Shown: positions 9,086 to 17,038 of the stretch, piece by piece
How positions within the stretch are numbered: the stretch's first letter is position 1
How the letters are laid out: every line of letters begins with the position of its first letter
Assembly (NCBI RefSeq): GCF_014873495.1
Contig: NZ_JADBGF010000001.1
Span: forward strand, 558,001-622,000
Reading direction: 5' to 3'
DNA from: Streptomyces stelliscabiei
Lineage (GTDB): Bacteria; Actinomycetota; Actinomycetes; Streptomycetales; Streptomycetaceae
DNA length: 64,000 nt
Program-made: the position numbers and the translations under genes
Notes under the pieces: generated by a model
What the model was told of the DNA's origin: nothing
The model's input: the letters and a program-made list of their open reading frames with translations, nothing else
Database searches by the model: none

Positions 9086-10045
9086 ATGACCAGCAGCCCG
9101 ACCGACTCCCCGCCCCCTCCGCCCGACAACGGCCCCCCGCTGTCGCGTGAGGAGTTCGACTCCCTCTTCGCCGCCGTACGGACCTGGGGCAGTTGGACCC
9201 CGGCCGACCGTGGCGCGTGGAACCGGGTCACGCCCGCCCACGTCCAGCGGGCCACCGCCCTGGTCCGCAGCGGCGTCACCGTCCCCATGGCCCTGCCCTG
9301 GAACACCGTGCCCGGCCCCGACAACGGTAAGCCCGCGCTGCACTACATGTCCGACCTCGGCGACGTCGAGGCCCCCGAACCCTCCTGCCACAAGGACTTC
9401 ATCGCCGTCGACTACCACGGCAAGGGCGTCAGCCACCTCGACGCGCTGTCCCACATCGCCTATCGCGGTCAGCTCTACGACGGCCGCACCGCCCGCGAGG
9501 TGGTCGACGCCGCCGGCGCCCACTTCGGCGCCGTCTCCGCGCTGGGCCCCCTCGTCACCAGGGGCGTACTGATCGACCTGCCCGCCGCCCTCGGCATCGA
9601 CTGGCTGGAGCCCGGCACCGCCGTGCACGCCGAGGACATCGTCGCCGCGGAGAAGGCGCTGGGCGTGAGCATCGGCGAGGGCGACGCGGTACTGCTGCGT
9701 TCCGGACACTTCCGGCGGCGCGCCGAACTCGGCCCCTGGAACCCGGACAACGCGAGCGCCGGCTTCCACGTGGACGCCGTCCCCCTGCTGGCCGAACGCG
9801 GGGTCTCCCTGCTCGGCGGTGACGGCGACAGCGACGTACGTCCCTCGCCCGTCGAGGGGCTGCACTCCCCCGTGCACGCCCTCGCCATCACCGCGATGGG
9901 CGTACCGCTCCTGGACAATCTCGACCTGGAGGCGCTGTCGGCCGCCTGCGCGACGCAGGGCCGCTACGAGTTCCTGCTCGTGGTCGCGCCGCTGAACATC
10001 CCCGGCGGCACGGGCTCGCCCGTCAACCCGGTCGCGGTGCTGTGA
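9086..10045 (+). CDS. Cyclase-family hydrolase (kynurenine formamidase-like fold)
   Basis: 319 residues from ATG 9086. The metal-binding signature of the family is present as HGKGVSHLDALSH (His, His, Asp, His), followed by the usual partner region beginning GLHSPVHALAITAMGVPLLDN. The N-terminus is a Pro-rich tail. Family members hydrolyse amides, esters or lactones using a divalent metal. In this cluster a role in opening a sugar lactone or a related ring is plausible but only inferred. It is the first gene of the divergent plus-strand operon, and its TGA overlaps the ATG of the next gene (TGATG). Confidence 0.75.
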   Translation: MTSSPTDSPPPPPDNGPPLSREEFDSLFAAVRTWGSWTPADRGAWNRVTPAHVQRATALVRSGVTVPMALPWNTVPGPDNGKPALHYMSDLGDVEAPEPSCHKDFIAVDYHGKGVSHLDALSHIAYRGQLYDGRTAREVVDAAGAHFGAVSALGPLVTRGVLIDLPAALGIDWLEPGTAVHAEDIVAAEKALGVSIGEGDAVLLRSGHFRRRAELGPWNPDNASAGFHVDAVPLLAERGVSLLGGDGDSDVRPSPVEGLHSPVHALAITAMGVPLLDNLDLEALSAACATQGRYEFLLVVAPLNIPGGTGSPVNPVAVL

Positions 10046-11133
10046 TGGCGGGCCTCCCCCCGGCCGACGGCCCGTTCACCGTCGGGGTCAGCCGCGACTT
10101 CCTCGACGCGGACGGACGTAATGTGTGGGGCGACATCCGGCTGGGCGAGCTGGACGCCGCCGGGATCGACTGGCACTACCTGCCGCGCGATACCGACGAA
10201 CTCCTCGCCCCGGACGTCGACGGCCTCGACGCCGTCCTGTTCGCCGGCCCCGCCGTCACCGCCCGCACCTTCACCGGCCTCACCAGAGCCCCGGTCCTCT
10301 TCGCCCGCTTCGGGGTCGGCTACGACGCCGTCGACCTCGACGCCTGCACGCGGCACGGCGCCCTCGTGACCATCACCCCGGACGGCGCCCGGCGGCCCGT
10401 CGCCACCGCCGCCCTCACCATGCTGCTGGGGCTCCTGCACAACATGACCACCAAGGACCGGCTGGTACGCCAGGGACGCTGGGCCGAGCGGGAGCAGTGG
10501 ATGGGGCTCGGGCTCACCGGCCGCCGTATCGGCCTCCTCGGACTCGGCAACACCGCCCGCGACCTCGTCGGACTGCTCCGGCCGTTCGACACCGAGATCA
10601 TCGCCTACGACCCCTACTGTCCGTCGGAGACCGCCGCGGAACTGGGCGTACGTCTCGCCGACGCCGACGCCGTGCTGGCCGAGTCGGACGCGGTCATCGT
10701 GATGTGCGTGCTGACCGAGGAGACCCATCACCTCGTGGACGCCCGGCGGCTGTCCCTGATGAAGCCCCATGCCGTCCTCCTCAATGTCGCCCGCGGCCCG
10801 ATCGTCGACGAGACGGCACTGATCGACGCACTGCGGGCGGGCCGCATCAGAGGCGCCGGCCTGGACGTCTTCGAGACCGAACCGCCCGAGCCGGACAACC
10901 CGCTGCTGCACATGGACAACGTCGTCCTCAGTCCGCACAGCCTGGCCTGGACCGACGAGATGTCCGCGGGCAACGGCGGCAGCGCGGTCCGGGCCGTGCT
11001 GGACGTGGCGACCGGCCGACTGCCGCGTTTCGTCGTCAACCGGGATGTGCTCGCTCACCCCTACCTGTCCGAACGGCTGGGCGCGCTCGCGGACGACGCG
11101 AGCCGGCCCGCGCGGGCGGGGGTCAGGCCGTGA
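10045..11133 (+). CDS. D-2-hydroxyacid dehydrogenase family protein (first copy)
   Basis: 362 residues from ATG 10045, overlapping the previous stop; a GTG one codon earlier is an alternative. It has the D-isomer-specific 2-hydroxyacid dehydrogenase layout: catalytic-domain segment FARFGVGYDAVDL, Rossmann motif GLLGLGNTARDL, the NAD region MKPHAVLLNVARGPIVDE with the substrate-binding arginine, a GAGLDVFETEPPEPDNPLL segment carrying the conserved Glu, and the late catalytic His in SPHSLAWTDEM. It probably interconverts a 2-keto and 2-hydroxy sugar acid, consistent with the gluconate/ketogluconate enzymes nearby. Its stop overlaps the GTG of the next gene (GTGA). Confidence 0.85.
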   Translation: MAGLPPADGPFTVGVSRDFLDADGRNVWGDIRLGELDAAGIDWHYLPRDTDELLAPDVDGLDAVLFAGPAVTARTFTGLTRAPVLFARFGVGYDAVDLDACTRHGALVTITPDGARRPVATAALTMLLGLLHNMTTKDRLVRQGRWAEREQWMGLGLTGRRIGLLGLGNTARDLVGLLRPFDTEIIAYDPYCPSETAAELGVRLADADAVLAESDAVIVMCVLTEETHHLVDARRLSLMKPHAVLLNVARGPIVDETALIDALRAGRIRGAGLDVFETEPPEPDNPLLHMDNVVLSPHSLAWTDEMSAGNGGSAVRAVLDVATGRLPRFVVNRDVLAHPYLSERLGALADDASRPARAGVRP

Positions 11134-12098
11134 GCCCGCCGCCCTCCCGCTCCGACACCGTCGGCTTCGTCGGGCTCGGCGCGATGGGCCTTCCGATGGC
11201 GGTCAACCTGGCGAAGGCCGGCTTCGACGTCCTGGCCTGGAACCGACGCGGGGCGCCACTCGACGCGGCGGTCGCCGGCGGCTGCCGGGCCGCGCACAGT
11301 CCGGGCGAGGTGGCGGCCGGCGCTCGCACGGTCGTGACGATGCTGCCGGACCTGCCCCAGGTCCGGGATGTCTGGGCCTGCCCGGACGGATTGCTCGCGG
11401 GCCTGGCCGCCTCGGCCACAGCGGGCCGGACGATGGACACGCTCGTCGTGATGGGCACCGTCTCTCCCGTCGCCGTACGCGCCCTGGCCGAGGAGCTCCG
11501 TCCACACGGCGTCCGCGTCGTCGACGCTCCCGTGAGCGGCGGGGTGACCGGCGCCCGCGACGCCATCCTGTCGATCATGGCGGGCGGAACGGAGGACGCC
11601 GTCGAAGACGTCCGCCCGTATCTGCGGGCCATGGGCTCGACCGTACGCCGCATGGGCGACACCGGAGCCGGATCGCTCGCCAAGGCGTGCAACCAACTCG
11701 TCGTCGCCGGGACGCTGGTGGCCCTCGCGGAGGCCGTCGTGCTCGGGGAGGGCGGCGGACTCGACCCGGCGGCCCTGCTGGAGGTGCTGGCCGGCGGCCT
11801 CGCCTCCTCGGAGGTGCTCGCGCAGAAGCGCCACCACCTCGCCGAGAGCGACTTCACGCCGTCCGGGCCCGCCCGCTACCTCCACAAGGACCTCGGCTTC
11901 GTCCTCGACAGCGCGACCGACGCGGGCGTCGCGCTGCCGTTGTCCTCCACCGTCGCCCGCCTGTACGCGGCCGTCGACGACAGGGGGCTCGGTGACCTCG
12001 ACAACAGCGTCGTCCTCCGGCTGCTGCGCGAGGACAACGGTCCCTCCCACCCGCACCCCACTTCCCAGGCCCATCCGCACCACCCCTCTAAGGACTGA
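11130..12098 (+). CDS. Beta-hydroxyacid dehydrogenase, 3-hydroxyisobutyrate dehydrogenase family (first copy)
   Basis: 322 residues from GTG 11130, which overlaps the preceding TGA by three bases. Visible motifs are the N-terminal dinucleotide site GFVGLGAMGLPMAVNLAKAG, the substrate-binding DAPVSGGVTGAR and the catalytic lysine region GAGSLAKACNQL. Relatives act on 3-hydroxyisobutyrate, tartronate semialdehyde, L-threonate and similar acids. The catabolic setting favours a sugar-acid or semialdehyde substrate over valine breakdown. It sits inside the plus-strand operon just before the 6-phosphogluconate dehydrogenase gene. Confidence 0.85.
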   Translation: MSPPPSRSDTVGFVGLGAMGLPMAVNLAKAGFDVLAWNRRGAPLDAAVAGGCRAAHSPGEVAAGARTVVTMLPDLPQVRDVWACPDGLLAGLAASATAGRTMDTLVVMGTVSPVAVRALAEELRPHGVRVVDAPVSGGVTGARDAILSIMAGGTEDAVEDVRPYLRAMGSTVRRMGDTGAGSLAKACNQLVVAGTLVALAEAVVLGEGGGLDPAALLEVLAGGLASSEVLAQKRHHLAESDFTPSGPARYLHKDLGFVLDSATDAGVALPLSSTVARLYAAVDDRGLGDLDNSVVLRLLREDNGPSHPHPTSQAHPHHPSKD

Positions 12099-12101
12099 GC
12101 A

Positions 12102-13016
12102 ATGCAGACAGGAATCGTCGGTCTCGGACGCATGGGCGGCAACATGGCGGCCCGCTGGCGTGACCGCGGCCACGAGGTGATCGGCTACAGCCGCACCTCC
12201 CCCGACCGTGACGTGAACTCCCTGGAGGAACTGGTCGGCAAGCTCGCCGCCCCCCGTGTGGTCTGGCTGATGCTCCCGGCCGGGGACCCCACACGCCAGG
12301 CGATCCGTCGGCTGGCCGAGCTGCTGTCCCCGGGCGACGTGGTGGTCGAGGGCGGCAACTCCCGCTTCAGCGACGACGCCGAGCACGCCGGGACGCTCGC
12401 CGAACGCGGAATCGGTTACGTCGACTGCGGTGTCAGCGGCGGTATCTGGGGCCGGGAGAACGGCTACGCCGTCATGTGCGGCGGCGCTGACGAACACGTC
12501 CGCCGCGTGTGGCCCCTGCTGGAGGCGCTCGCGCCGGAGGAGGACGGCATCTGCCACGCGGGCCCGGTGGGCGCCGGCCACTACACCAAGATGGTCCACA
12601 ACGGCATCGAGTACGGCATGATGCAGGCCCTCGCCGAGGGCTACGAGTTGCTGGAGGCCAGCGAGTACGTCCCCGACGTGCCGAAGGTGCTCGCCTCCTG
12701 GCGGCACGGCACGGTCGTACGGTCCTGGCTGCTCGACCTCCTCGTCCGCGCCCTGGAGCAGGACTCCGCCCTGAGCGGTCTCTCCGGCCGGGTCGACGAC
12801 TCCGGCGAGGGACGCTGGACGGTCGAGGAGGCGGTGCGGCTCGCGGTCTCCGCTCCCGCCATGACCGCCGCGCTCTTCGCCCGCTTCGCCTCCCGCGAGC
12901 CGGACGCCGCCCAGCTCAGGGCGCTGGCGGCGATGCGGCAGCAGTTCGGCGGACACGCCGTGCATGCCGTGCATGCCGTGCATGCCGTGACCGGCGTGTC
13001 CGCGGGCTCGGCCTGA
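12102..13016 (+). CDS. 6-phosphogluconate dehydrogenase, decarboxylating, short GntZ/YqeC type
   Basis: 304 residues. The N-terminal GIVGLGRMGGNMA binds the cofactor. VVEGGNSRF, DCGVSGGIWG (Ser112-Gly-Gly) and HYTKMVHNGIEYGMMQ (Lys163, Asn167, Glu170) are diagnostic of decarboxylating 6-phosphogluconate dehydrogenases rather than of the neighbouring beta-hydroxyacid dehydrogenases. At about 300 residues it belongs to the short class, many of which prefer NAD. It oxidises 6-phosphogluconate to ribulose 5-phosphate and CO2, linking the gluconokinase to the transketolase-transaldolase. AAGGA precedes the ATG. The C-terminus ends in a His-Ala-Val repeat from a nine-base tandem duplication and is probably not catalytic. 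Confidence 0.92.
   Translation: MQTGIVGLGRMGGNMAARWRDRGHEVIGYSRTSPDRDVNSLEELVGKLAAPRVVWLMLPAGDPTRQAIRRLAELLSPGDVVVEGGNSRFSDDAEHAGTLAERGIGYVDCGVSGGIWGRENGYAVMCGGADEHVRRVWPLLEALAPEEDGICHAGPVGAGHYTKMVHNGIEYGMMQALAEGYELLEASEYVPDVPKVLASWRHGTVVRSWLLDLLVRALEQDSALSGLSGRVDDSGEGRWTVEEAVRLAVSAPAMTAALFARFASREPDAAQLRALAAMRQQFGGHAVHAVHAVHAVTGVSAGSA
12954..12989 (+). repeat. Four 9-bp tandem repeats inside the 6-phosphogluconate dehydrogenase tail
   Basis: One CACGCCGTG followed by three identical CATGCCGTG units, in frame, encode (His-Ala-Val) x4. The perfect copies point to recent slippage that lengthened the C-terminal tail of the enzyme. Confidence 0.85.
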
Positions 13017-13409
13017 CCTAGCGAAAGCAGCGGTGTCGGGGCCGCTGGGGCCCGCCGCGTCTTCGTCCGGGCGATCGTGGGGTGCGCCGGGGCCTCGGGC
13101 CGGTGCCCGTCCGACTGCCCGTCCGACAGCGGGTTCCGTCGTGTGCATCACGCATGTGCATCACGCACCGACGGGACCTGCTGTGCGGGCGACGCCCCGG
13201 GTCACCTGGGCCGGGGCTGCTCGGCCCTGTACTCGCGCCCTGGGTTCAGCGCGCTGTGCACCACATGCGCCTGGCGAAGGCTGGATCTCCGCGGTGAACG
13301 TGCCGCTGGGCAGGGCTGCGCCGGCCGTCGTCCTGTGGCTTGTCCCCGTTGTCCGGCGCGCGAGAGACGGCGAAGCACGCAGGGCCGGTCAGGGTCGGGT
13401 TCGTCCTCA

Positions 13410-13448
13410 CGGGGCGGGACGGGGCGGGGCGGGGCGGGGCGGGGCGGG
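13410..13448. repeat. GGGGC pentamer array
   Basis: Several consecutive GGGGC units, preceded by GGGGCGGGAC. The strand asymmetry (G-runs of four separated by single C) makes the plus strand able to form a G-quadruplex. Confidence 0.85.
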
Positions 13449-13505
13449 CGGCCGATCTGATCATCGGCCCGCAGCTCAACGGCGGGTCGCCAGACGACCG
13501 GGCTA

Positions 13506-13579
13506 CGGCCGTGGCCGTCGCCGTGGCCGTGGCCGTGGCCGTCGCCGTGGCCGTGGCCGTCGCCATGGCCGTGGCCGTG
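13506..13579. repeat. GCCGTG/GCCGTC hexamer array
   Basis: About twelve consecutive six-base units, mostly GCCGTG with interspersed GCCGTC and one GCCATG, lie 65 bases from the 3' end of the gluconokinase gene. The array is noncoding as far as can be judged. Confidence 0.85.
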
Positions 13580-13643
13580 CGAGGAGGTGGGATCGGTGGG
13601 CAGACGGACCGTGGGCGATCGTCGCCGCTCCCCGACGGGGGTG

Positions 13644-15125
13644 CTACGCGCAGAGGCCCCGCAGCGTCTCGTAGCACCGCTCCACCAGGGGCCGCGCCTG
13701 CGACATGCGTCGCACGGCGACCGGGTCCGGGTGGACGGTGCGGTGGGGGCGGGCCCAGACGTCGGCGGGCAGGGCGGAGAGGTGGTCCACGGCGCCGAGT
13801 GCGCGCCAGCCGAGGAGGGCTGCCCCGAACCCGGAGCCGGCCGTGTCGTCGGTGATCTCCAGCGGCGAGTCCAGCGCCGCCGCGACGATCTCCGCCCACA
13901 GCGGCGACCGCAACGCTCCGCCCGTGGCACGCACCGAGGCGATCGGGGCCCCGGCCGCGAGCACCGAGTCCCGGACCAGCGCCAGTTGCTGTCCGACGCC
14001 CTCGATCATGGCCCGGGTCATGTGGGCCCTGCCGTGCCCGCGGCGCAGCCCGACGAGGGCGCCCCGGGCGTCGGGGTCCCACCACGGGGCGCGTTCGCCG
14101 AGGAGGTGGGGCAGTGCCATGAGGCCCTCGGAGCCCGGTTCCACTGCGGCCGCCTCCTTCAGCAGGTCGGCGACGTCGACCCCGCCGAAGGACTCGGCGG
14201 CCCATTGGGCGACGACTCCGGCGTTGCTGACCGCTCCGCCGAGCACCCACAGGCCGTCGGCGAGGTGGTAGCAGAAGACGCGGCATCTGTCGTCCACGCC
14301 CGGCCGCTCGCGTACGACGCGCAGCGCGCCGCTGGTGCCCAGCGAGAGCGCGGCCGTCGCGGGGGAGATGGCGCCGACGGCCAGGTTGGCGAGAGGACCG
14401 TCGCCGGCGCCCGCGACCACGGGCAGTCCGGAGGGAAGACCGAGTTCGGCGGCCGGTCCGGGCAGCAACGGAAAGACGGAAGTCGGCGGGACGAGTTCGG
14501 GGAGTCGTTCACCGGATATGCCGGCGGCCTCCAGGGCGGGCCGGTGCCAGTCGGCGGTGTGGATGTCCAACAGTCCGGTCGCGGAGGCGCACGAGAGGTC
14601 GGTGACGAGTCGGCCGGTGAAGCGGGAGAGAACATAGTCCTTCACACCGCACCAGCCGTTCGTGCGACGGACCAGCTCCGGCTCGTGCGCGGCGAACCAG
14701 GCGAGCTTGGACAGCGGTGCCATGGGGTGCACGGGAGTGCCGGTGACGCGGTGGAGAGCGTCCCCACGTTCGGCCCGCAGACCCCGGGCGATGTCGGCCG
14801 CCCGAGTGTCGGCCCAGCTCAGCGCGGGTGTGAGCGGGTCACCGTCGCCATCGAGGGCGAGCAGGGTGTGGAGGGCCGCACTGAAGGACAGCCCTCGTAC
14901 GGCCAGTCCCTGTCGCGCGCAGTGTTCCGCGCTCTCGCGCACCGCGTCAACGACCCCGGCCAGCACCACCGCGGGGTCATGGACGGCTTCGCCGGCACGC
15001 CCGGTACGCAGGAGGGCCGGGCGTTCGACGGTCGACAGCGGGCGGTAGGAGGCGTCCACCGCGACCACCTTGGTGGCCGTGGTGCCCAGATCGATGCCGA
15101 GCACCACCTCGCCGACGTCGTTCAT
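13644..15125 (-). CDS. Gluconokinase, FGGY family
   Basis: 493 residues from the ATG at 15125-15123, chosen because GGAGA lies 8 bases upstream; a longer frame would run through the regulator boxes. The FGGY kinase fold is shown by the N-terminal phosphate loop GIDLGTTATKVV, a central GDGPLANLAVGA and the C-terminal ATP-site region RATGGALRSPLWAEI. The GTPVHPMAPLSKLAW segment is typical of bacterial GntK-type gluconokinases rather than xylulokinases or glycerol kinases. It should make 6-phosphogluconate for the dehydrogenase encoded on the opposite strand. A related sugar-acid or ketose substrate cannot be excluded. Its promoter region faces the 15301 operon, with two pairs of shared boxes between them. 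Confidence 0.85.
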   Translation of the reverse strand: MNDVGEVVLGIDLGTTATKVVAVDASYRPLSTVERPALLRTGRAGEAVHDPAVVLAGVVDAVRESAEHCARQGLAVRGLSFSAALHTLLALDGDGDPLTPALSWADTRAADIARGLRAERGDALHRVTGTPVHPMAPLSKLAWFAAHEPELVRRTNGWCGVKDYVLSRFTGRLVTDLSCASATGLLDIHTADWHRPALEAAGISGERLPELVPPTSVFPLLPGPAAELGLPSGLPVVAGAGDGPLANLAVGAISPATAALSLGTSGALRVVRERPGVDDRCRVFCYHLADGLWVLGGAVSNAGVVAQWAAESFGGVDVADLLKEAAAVEPGSEGLMALPHLLGERAPWWDPDARGALVGLRRGHGRAHMTRAMIEGVGQQLALVRDSVLAAGAPIASVRATGGALRSPLWAEIVAAALDSPLEITDDTAGSGFGAALLGWRALGAVDHLSALPADVWARPHRTVHPDPVAVRRMSQARPLVERCYETLRGLCA

Positions 15126-15161
15126 GACAGGTCTCCGTTTCTCACGACGCCGAGAAGATAA

Positions 15162-15190
15162 CAGCATGTGGCCATCACGCCAATATGCTG
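15162..15190. promoter_or_regulatory. Paired regulator boxes upstream of the gluconokinase gene
   Basis: CAGCATGTGG at 15162-15171 and the inverted copy CAATATGCTG at 15181-15190 start 19 bases apart, about 37 to 65 bases upstream of the kinase start. Confidence 0.7.
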
Positions 15191-15255
15191 TCCATGCCAT
15201 CCTTTGATTCCATCTTCGTTCCGTGTTCAGGGTTGACCAGCCCTAGAAAGACAGC

Positions 15256-15284
15256 CAGCATACTGTTTTCATAACAGCATGTTG
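15256..15284. promoter_or_regulatory. Paired regulator boxes upstream of the 15301 operon
   Basis: CAGCATACTG at 15256-15265 and CAGCATGTTG at 15275-15284 start 19 bases apart and end 16 bases before the plus-strand start codon. They lie immediately before the ribosome-binding site AGGAGG, a position suited to repression of this operon. Confidence 0.7.
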
Positions 15285-15300
15285 TTCAGGAGGTCTTCAG

Positions 15301-16185
15301 GTGTCCATAGCTACGGAGGTGGGCGTCGCCGGGCTCGGGGTGATGGGCTCCGCCCTCGCCCGTCGACTGCTCACGTGCGCACACCCGGTACGCGTCTACG
15401 ACATCCGACCGGAGGCCGCCGCTGAACTCGCCCGGGGCGGAGCGGCCACGGCACCGTCCCCCGCCGCGCTCGCCCCCTCAGGCATCGTGATTTTGTCCCT
15501 CAACACCGCGGAGATCGTGGACCACGTCGTCTTCGGACCGGACGGTGTCCTGAGCACGGCTCCGCACGGCGTGCTGATGATCGACATGTCGAGCATCGAC
15601 CCCGGACACACCCGAGAGTTCGCCGAGCGTGCCGCGCGTCTGGGCGCCGGCTGGGTCGACGCCCCGCTCTCGGGCGGAGCGCCGGGTGCCGAGCGTGGCG
15701 AACTGACCCTGATGCTCGGCGGCGAGGCCGAGCACGTCCAACGCGCCCGGCCCGTCCTCGGCGCACTGGCCTCACGACTGACACACCTCGGCCCTGCCGG
15801 TTCCGGCCAGCTGGTGAAGTCCGTCAACCAGGTACTGGTCGGCTGCGGATTCGCCGCACTCGCCGAGGCGGCCGCCCTGGTCCGCGGGGCCGGTCTGCCA
15901 CCCCGGCAGGTGCTCACCGCCCTCACCGGGGGCAGGGCCGACTCGGCCCTGCTCCAGGAGTTCTTCGTCAAGTTCGCCGAGGCCGACCTCTCCCCCACCG
16001 GACGCGTCGGCAACATGGTCAAGGATCTCGACGCCGCCCGGGACCACGCGCGGTCCGCCGGCATACCGCTTCCGATCACCACCGCCGTGGCCGAACTGCA
16101 TCGATGGCTCGGCGCGGCCGGCCACGGCGACGCCGACAACGCGGCACTGATGCACTACTACGCCCCTCTGGAGGTACGGCCGTGA
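15301..16185 (+). CDS. Beta-hydroxyacid dehydrogenase, 3-hydroxyisobutyrate/tartronate-semialdehyde reductase family (second copy)
   Basis: 294 residues with a GTG start and AGGAGG upstream. Motifs: cofactor site GVAGLGVMGSALARRLL, DMSSIDPGHTREFAE, substrate-binding DAPLSGGAPGAE and catalytic lysine GSGQLVKSVNQVLV. It resembles 2-hydroxy-3-oxopropionate (tartronate semialdehyde) reductases as much as 3-hydroxyisobutyrate dehydrogenases. It is diverged from the copy at 11130 and so probably has a different substrate. It starts a plus-strand operon with the SDR, whose GTG overlaps its stop codon. Confidence 0.85.
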   Translation: MSIATEVGVAGLGVMGSALARRLLTCAHPVRVYDIRPEAAAELARGGAATAPSPAALAPSGIVILSLNTAEIVDHVVFGPDGVLSTAPHGVLMIDMSSIDPGHTREFAERAARLGAGWVDAPLSGGAPGAERGELTLMLGGEAEHVQRARPVLGALASRLTHLGPAGSGQLVKSVNQVLVGCGFAALAEAAALVRGAGLPPRQVLTALTGGRADSALLQEFFVKFAEADLSPTGRVGNMVKDLDAARDHARSAGIPLPITTAVAELHRWLGAAGHGDADNAALMHYYAPLEVRP

Positions 16186-16955
16186 AGGCTCCCGCCCTGT
16201 TCGACCTCACCGGCCGCCGGGCCCTGGTGACCGGCTCCAGCAAAGGCATCGGAGCCGCCCTCGCCACCGGGCTGGCCGAGGCGGGTGCGGAACTCGTCCT
16301 GAACGGCCGCGATCCCGGGGCGCTGGAACGCGCCCGCCAGGAGCTGGCCGACGCGACCGGTGCCAAGGTGCACACGGCCGCCTTCGATGTCACCGACGAG
16401 GAGGCCGTACGACGGGCGATCCGGGAGATCGAGGACGCCACCGGCCCGCTGGACATCCTCGTCAACAACACCGGGGTGCAGCACCGCGAACCGATGCTGG
16501 ACATCTCCGCGGAGAACTTCGAGCGGGTGCTGCACACCAACCTCACGAGCGCCTTCCTCGTCGGCCGCACGGTGGCCGCCGGAATGGTCGAGCGAGGCCA
16601 CGGAAAGATCGTCAACATCTGCTCCGTACAGACCTGGCTGGCCCGGCCCGGCATCGCCGCCTACGCGGCTTCCAAGGGCGGCCTGGCCATGCTGACCCGC
16701 AGCATGTGCGCCGAGTGGGCGGGATCAGGGCTGACCGTCAACGCCCTCGCCCCCGGCTATGTGGTCACCGAGCTGACCCGCCCGCTGGTGGACGACCCGG
16801 CCTTCGACTCATGGATCCGGGGCCGCACCCCGGCCGGACGCTGGGCCACGGTCGAGGACCTGGTCGGCACGCTGATATGGCTCGCGGCACCCGCGTCCGA
16901 CTTCGTCAACGGTCAGGTGATCGCCGTCGACGGCGGACTGACCGCAGTCGTCTGA
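16182..16955 (+). CDS. Short-chain dehydrogenase, gluconate 5-dehydrogenase-like
   Basis: 257 residues from GTG 16182, overlapping the previous TGA (GTGA), which is why this start is preferred to one further upstream. It is a classical SDR: cofactor motif TGSSKGIG, NNTGVQHREPM, catalytic Ser in ICSVQTW and YAASKGG carrying the Tyr-x-x-x-Lys. The opening FDLTGRRALVTGSSKGIGAA and the NNTGVQHR segment match the Gno/IdnO group that reduces 5-ketogluconate to gluconate. Next to an L-idonate 5-dehydrogenase-like gene, this assignment is the best fit. Confidence 0.85.
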   Translation: MKAPALFDLTGRRALVTGSSKGIGAALATGLAEAGAELVLNGRDPGALERARQELADATGAKVHTAAFDVTDEEAVRRAIREIEDATGPLDILVNNTGVQHREPMLDISAENFERVLHTNLTSAFLVGRTVAAGMVERGHGKIVNICSVQTWLARPGIAAYAASKGGLAMLTRSMCAEWAGSGLTVNALAPGYVVTELTRPLVDDPAFDSWIRGRTPAGRWATVEDLVGTLIWLAAPASDFVNGQVIAVDGGLTAVV

Positions 16956-17038
16956 CGCATCACCACCCCTGTACGAACCGATCGAAGCAGCCGAGCAGCC
17001 GATCAGCCGAGGCCCTCGGCGGAGAGCGGGACGAGAAC

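Larger units (their letters stand above)
13017..13643. other. Convergent intergenic region with two simple-sequence arrays
   Basis: No credible gene lies between the converging 6-phosphogluconate dehydrogenase (+) and gluconokinase (-) genes. It contains a GGGGC-type array at about 13410-13448 and a GCCGTG/GCCGTC array at about 13506-13579. Long open frames across it are by-products of these repeats. A transcription barrier between convergent operons is possible but unproven. Confidence 0.7.

Noticed and set aside
8030..10045. A 671-codon plus-strand frame joined to the cyclase gene
   Set aside because: The first half is antisense to the IclR gene and crosses its promoter; the cyclase homology begins only at about 9130 after ATG 9086.
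13340..13855. Open frames with Ala-Val repeats across the simple-sequence arrays
   Set aside because: Repeats of six bases keep all frames open; there is no ribosome-binding site and no protein domain.
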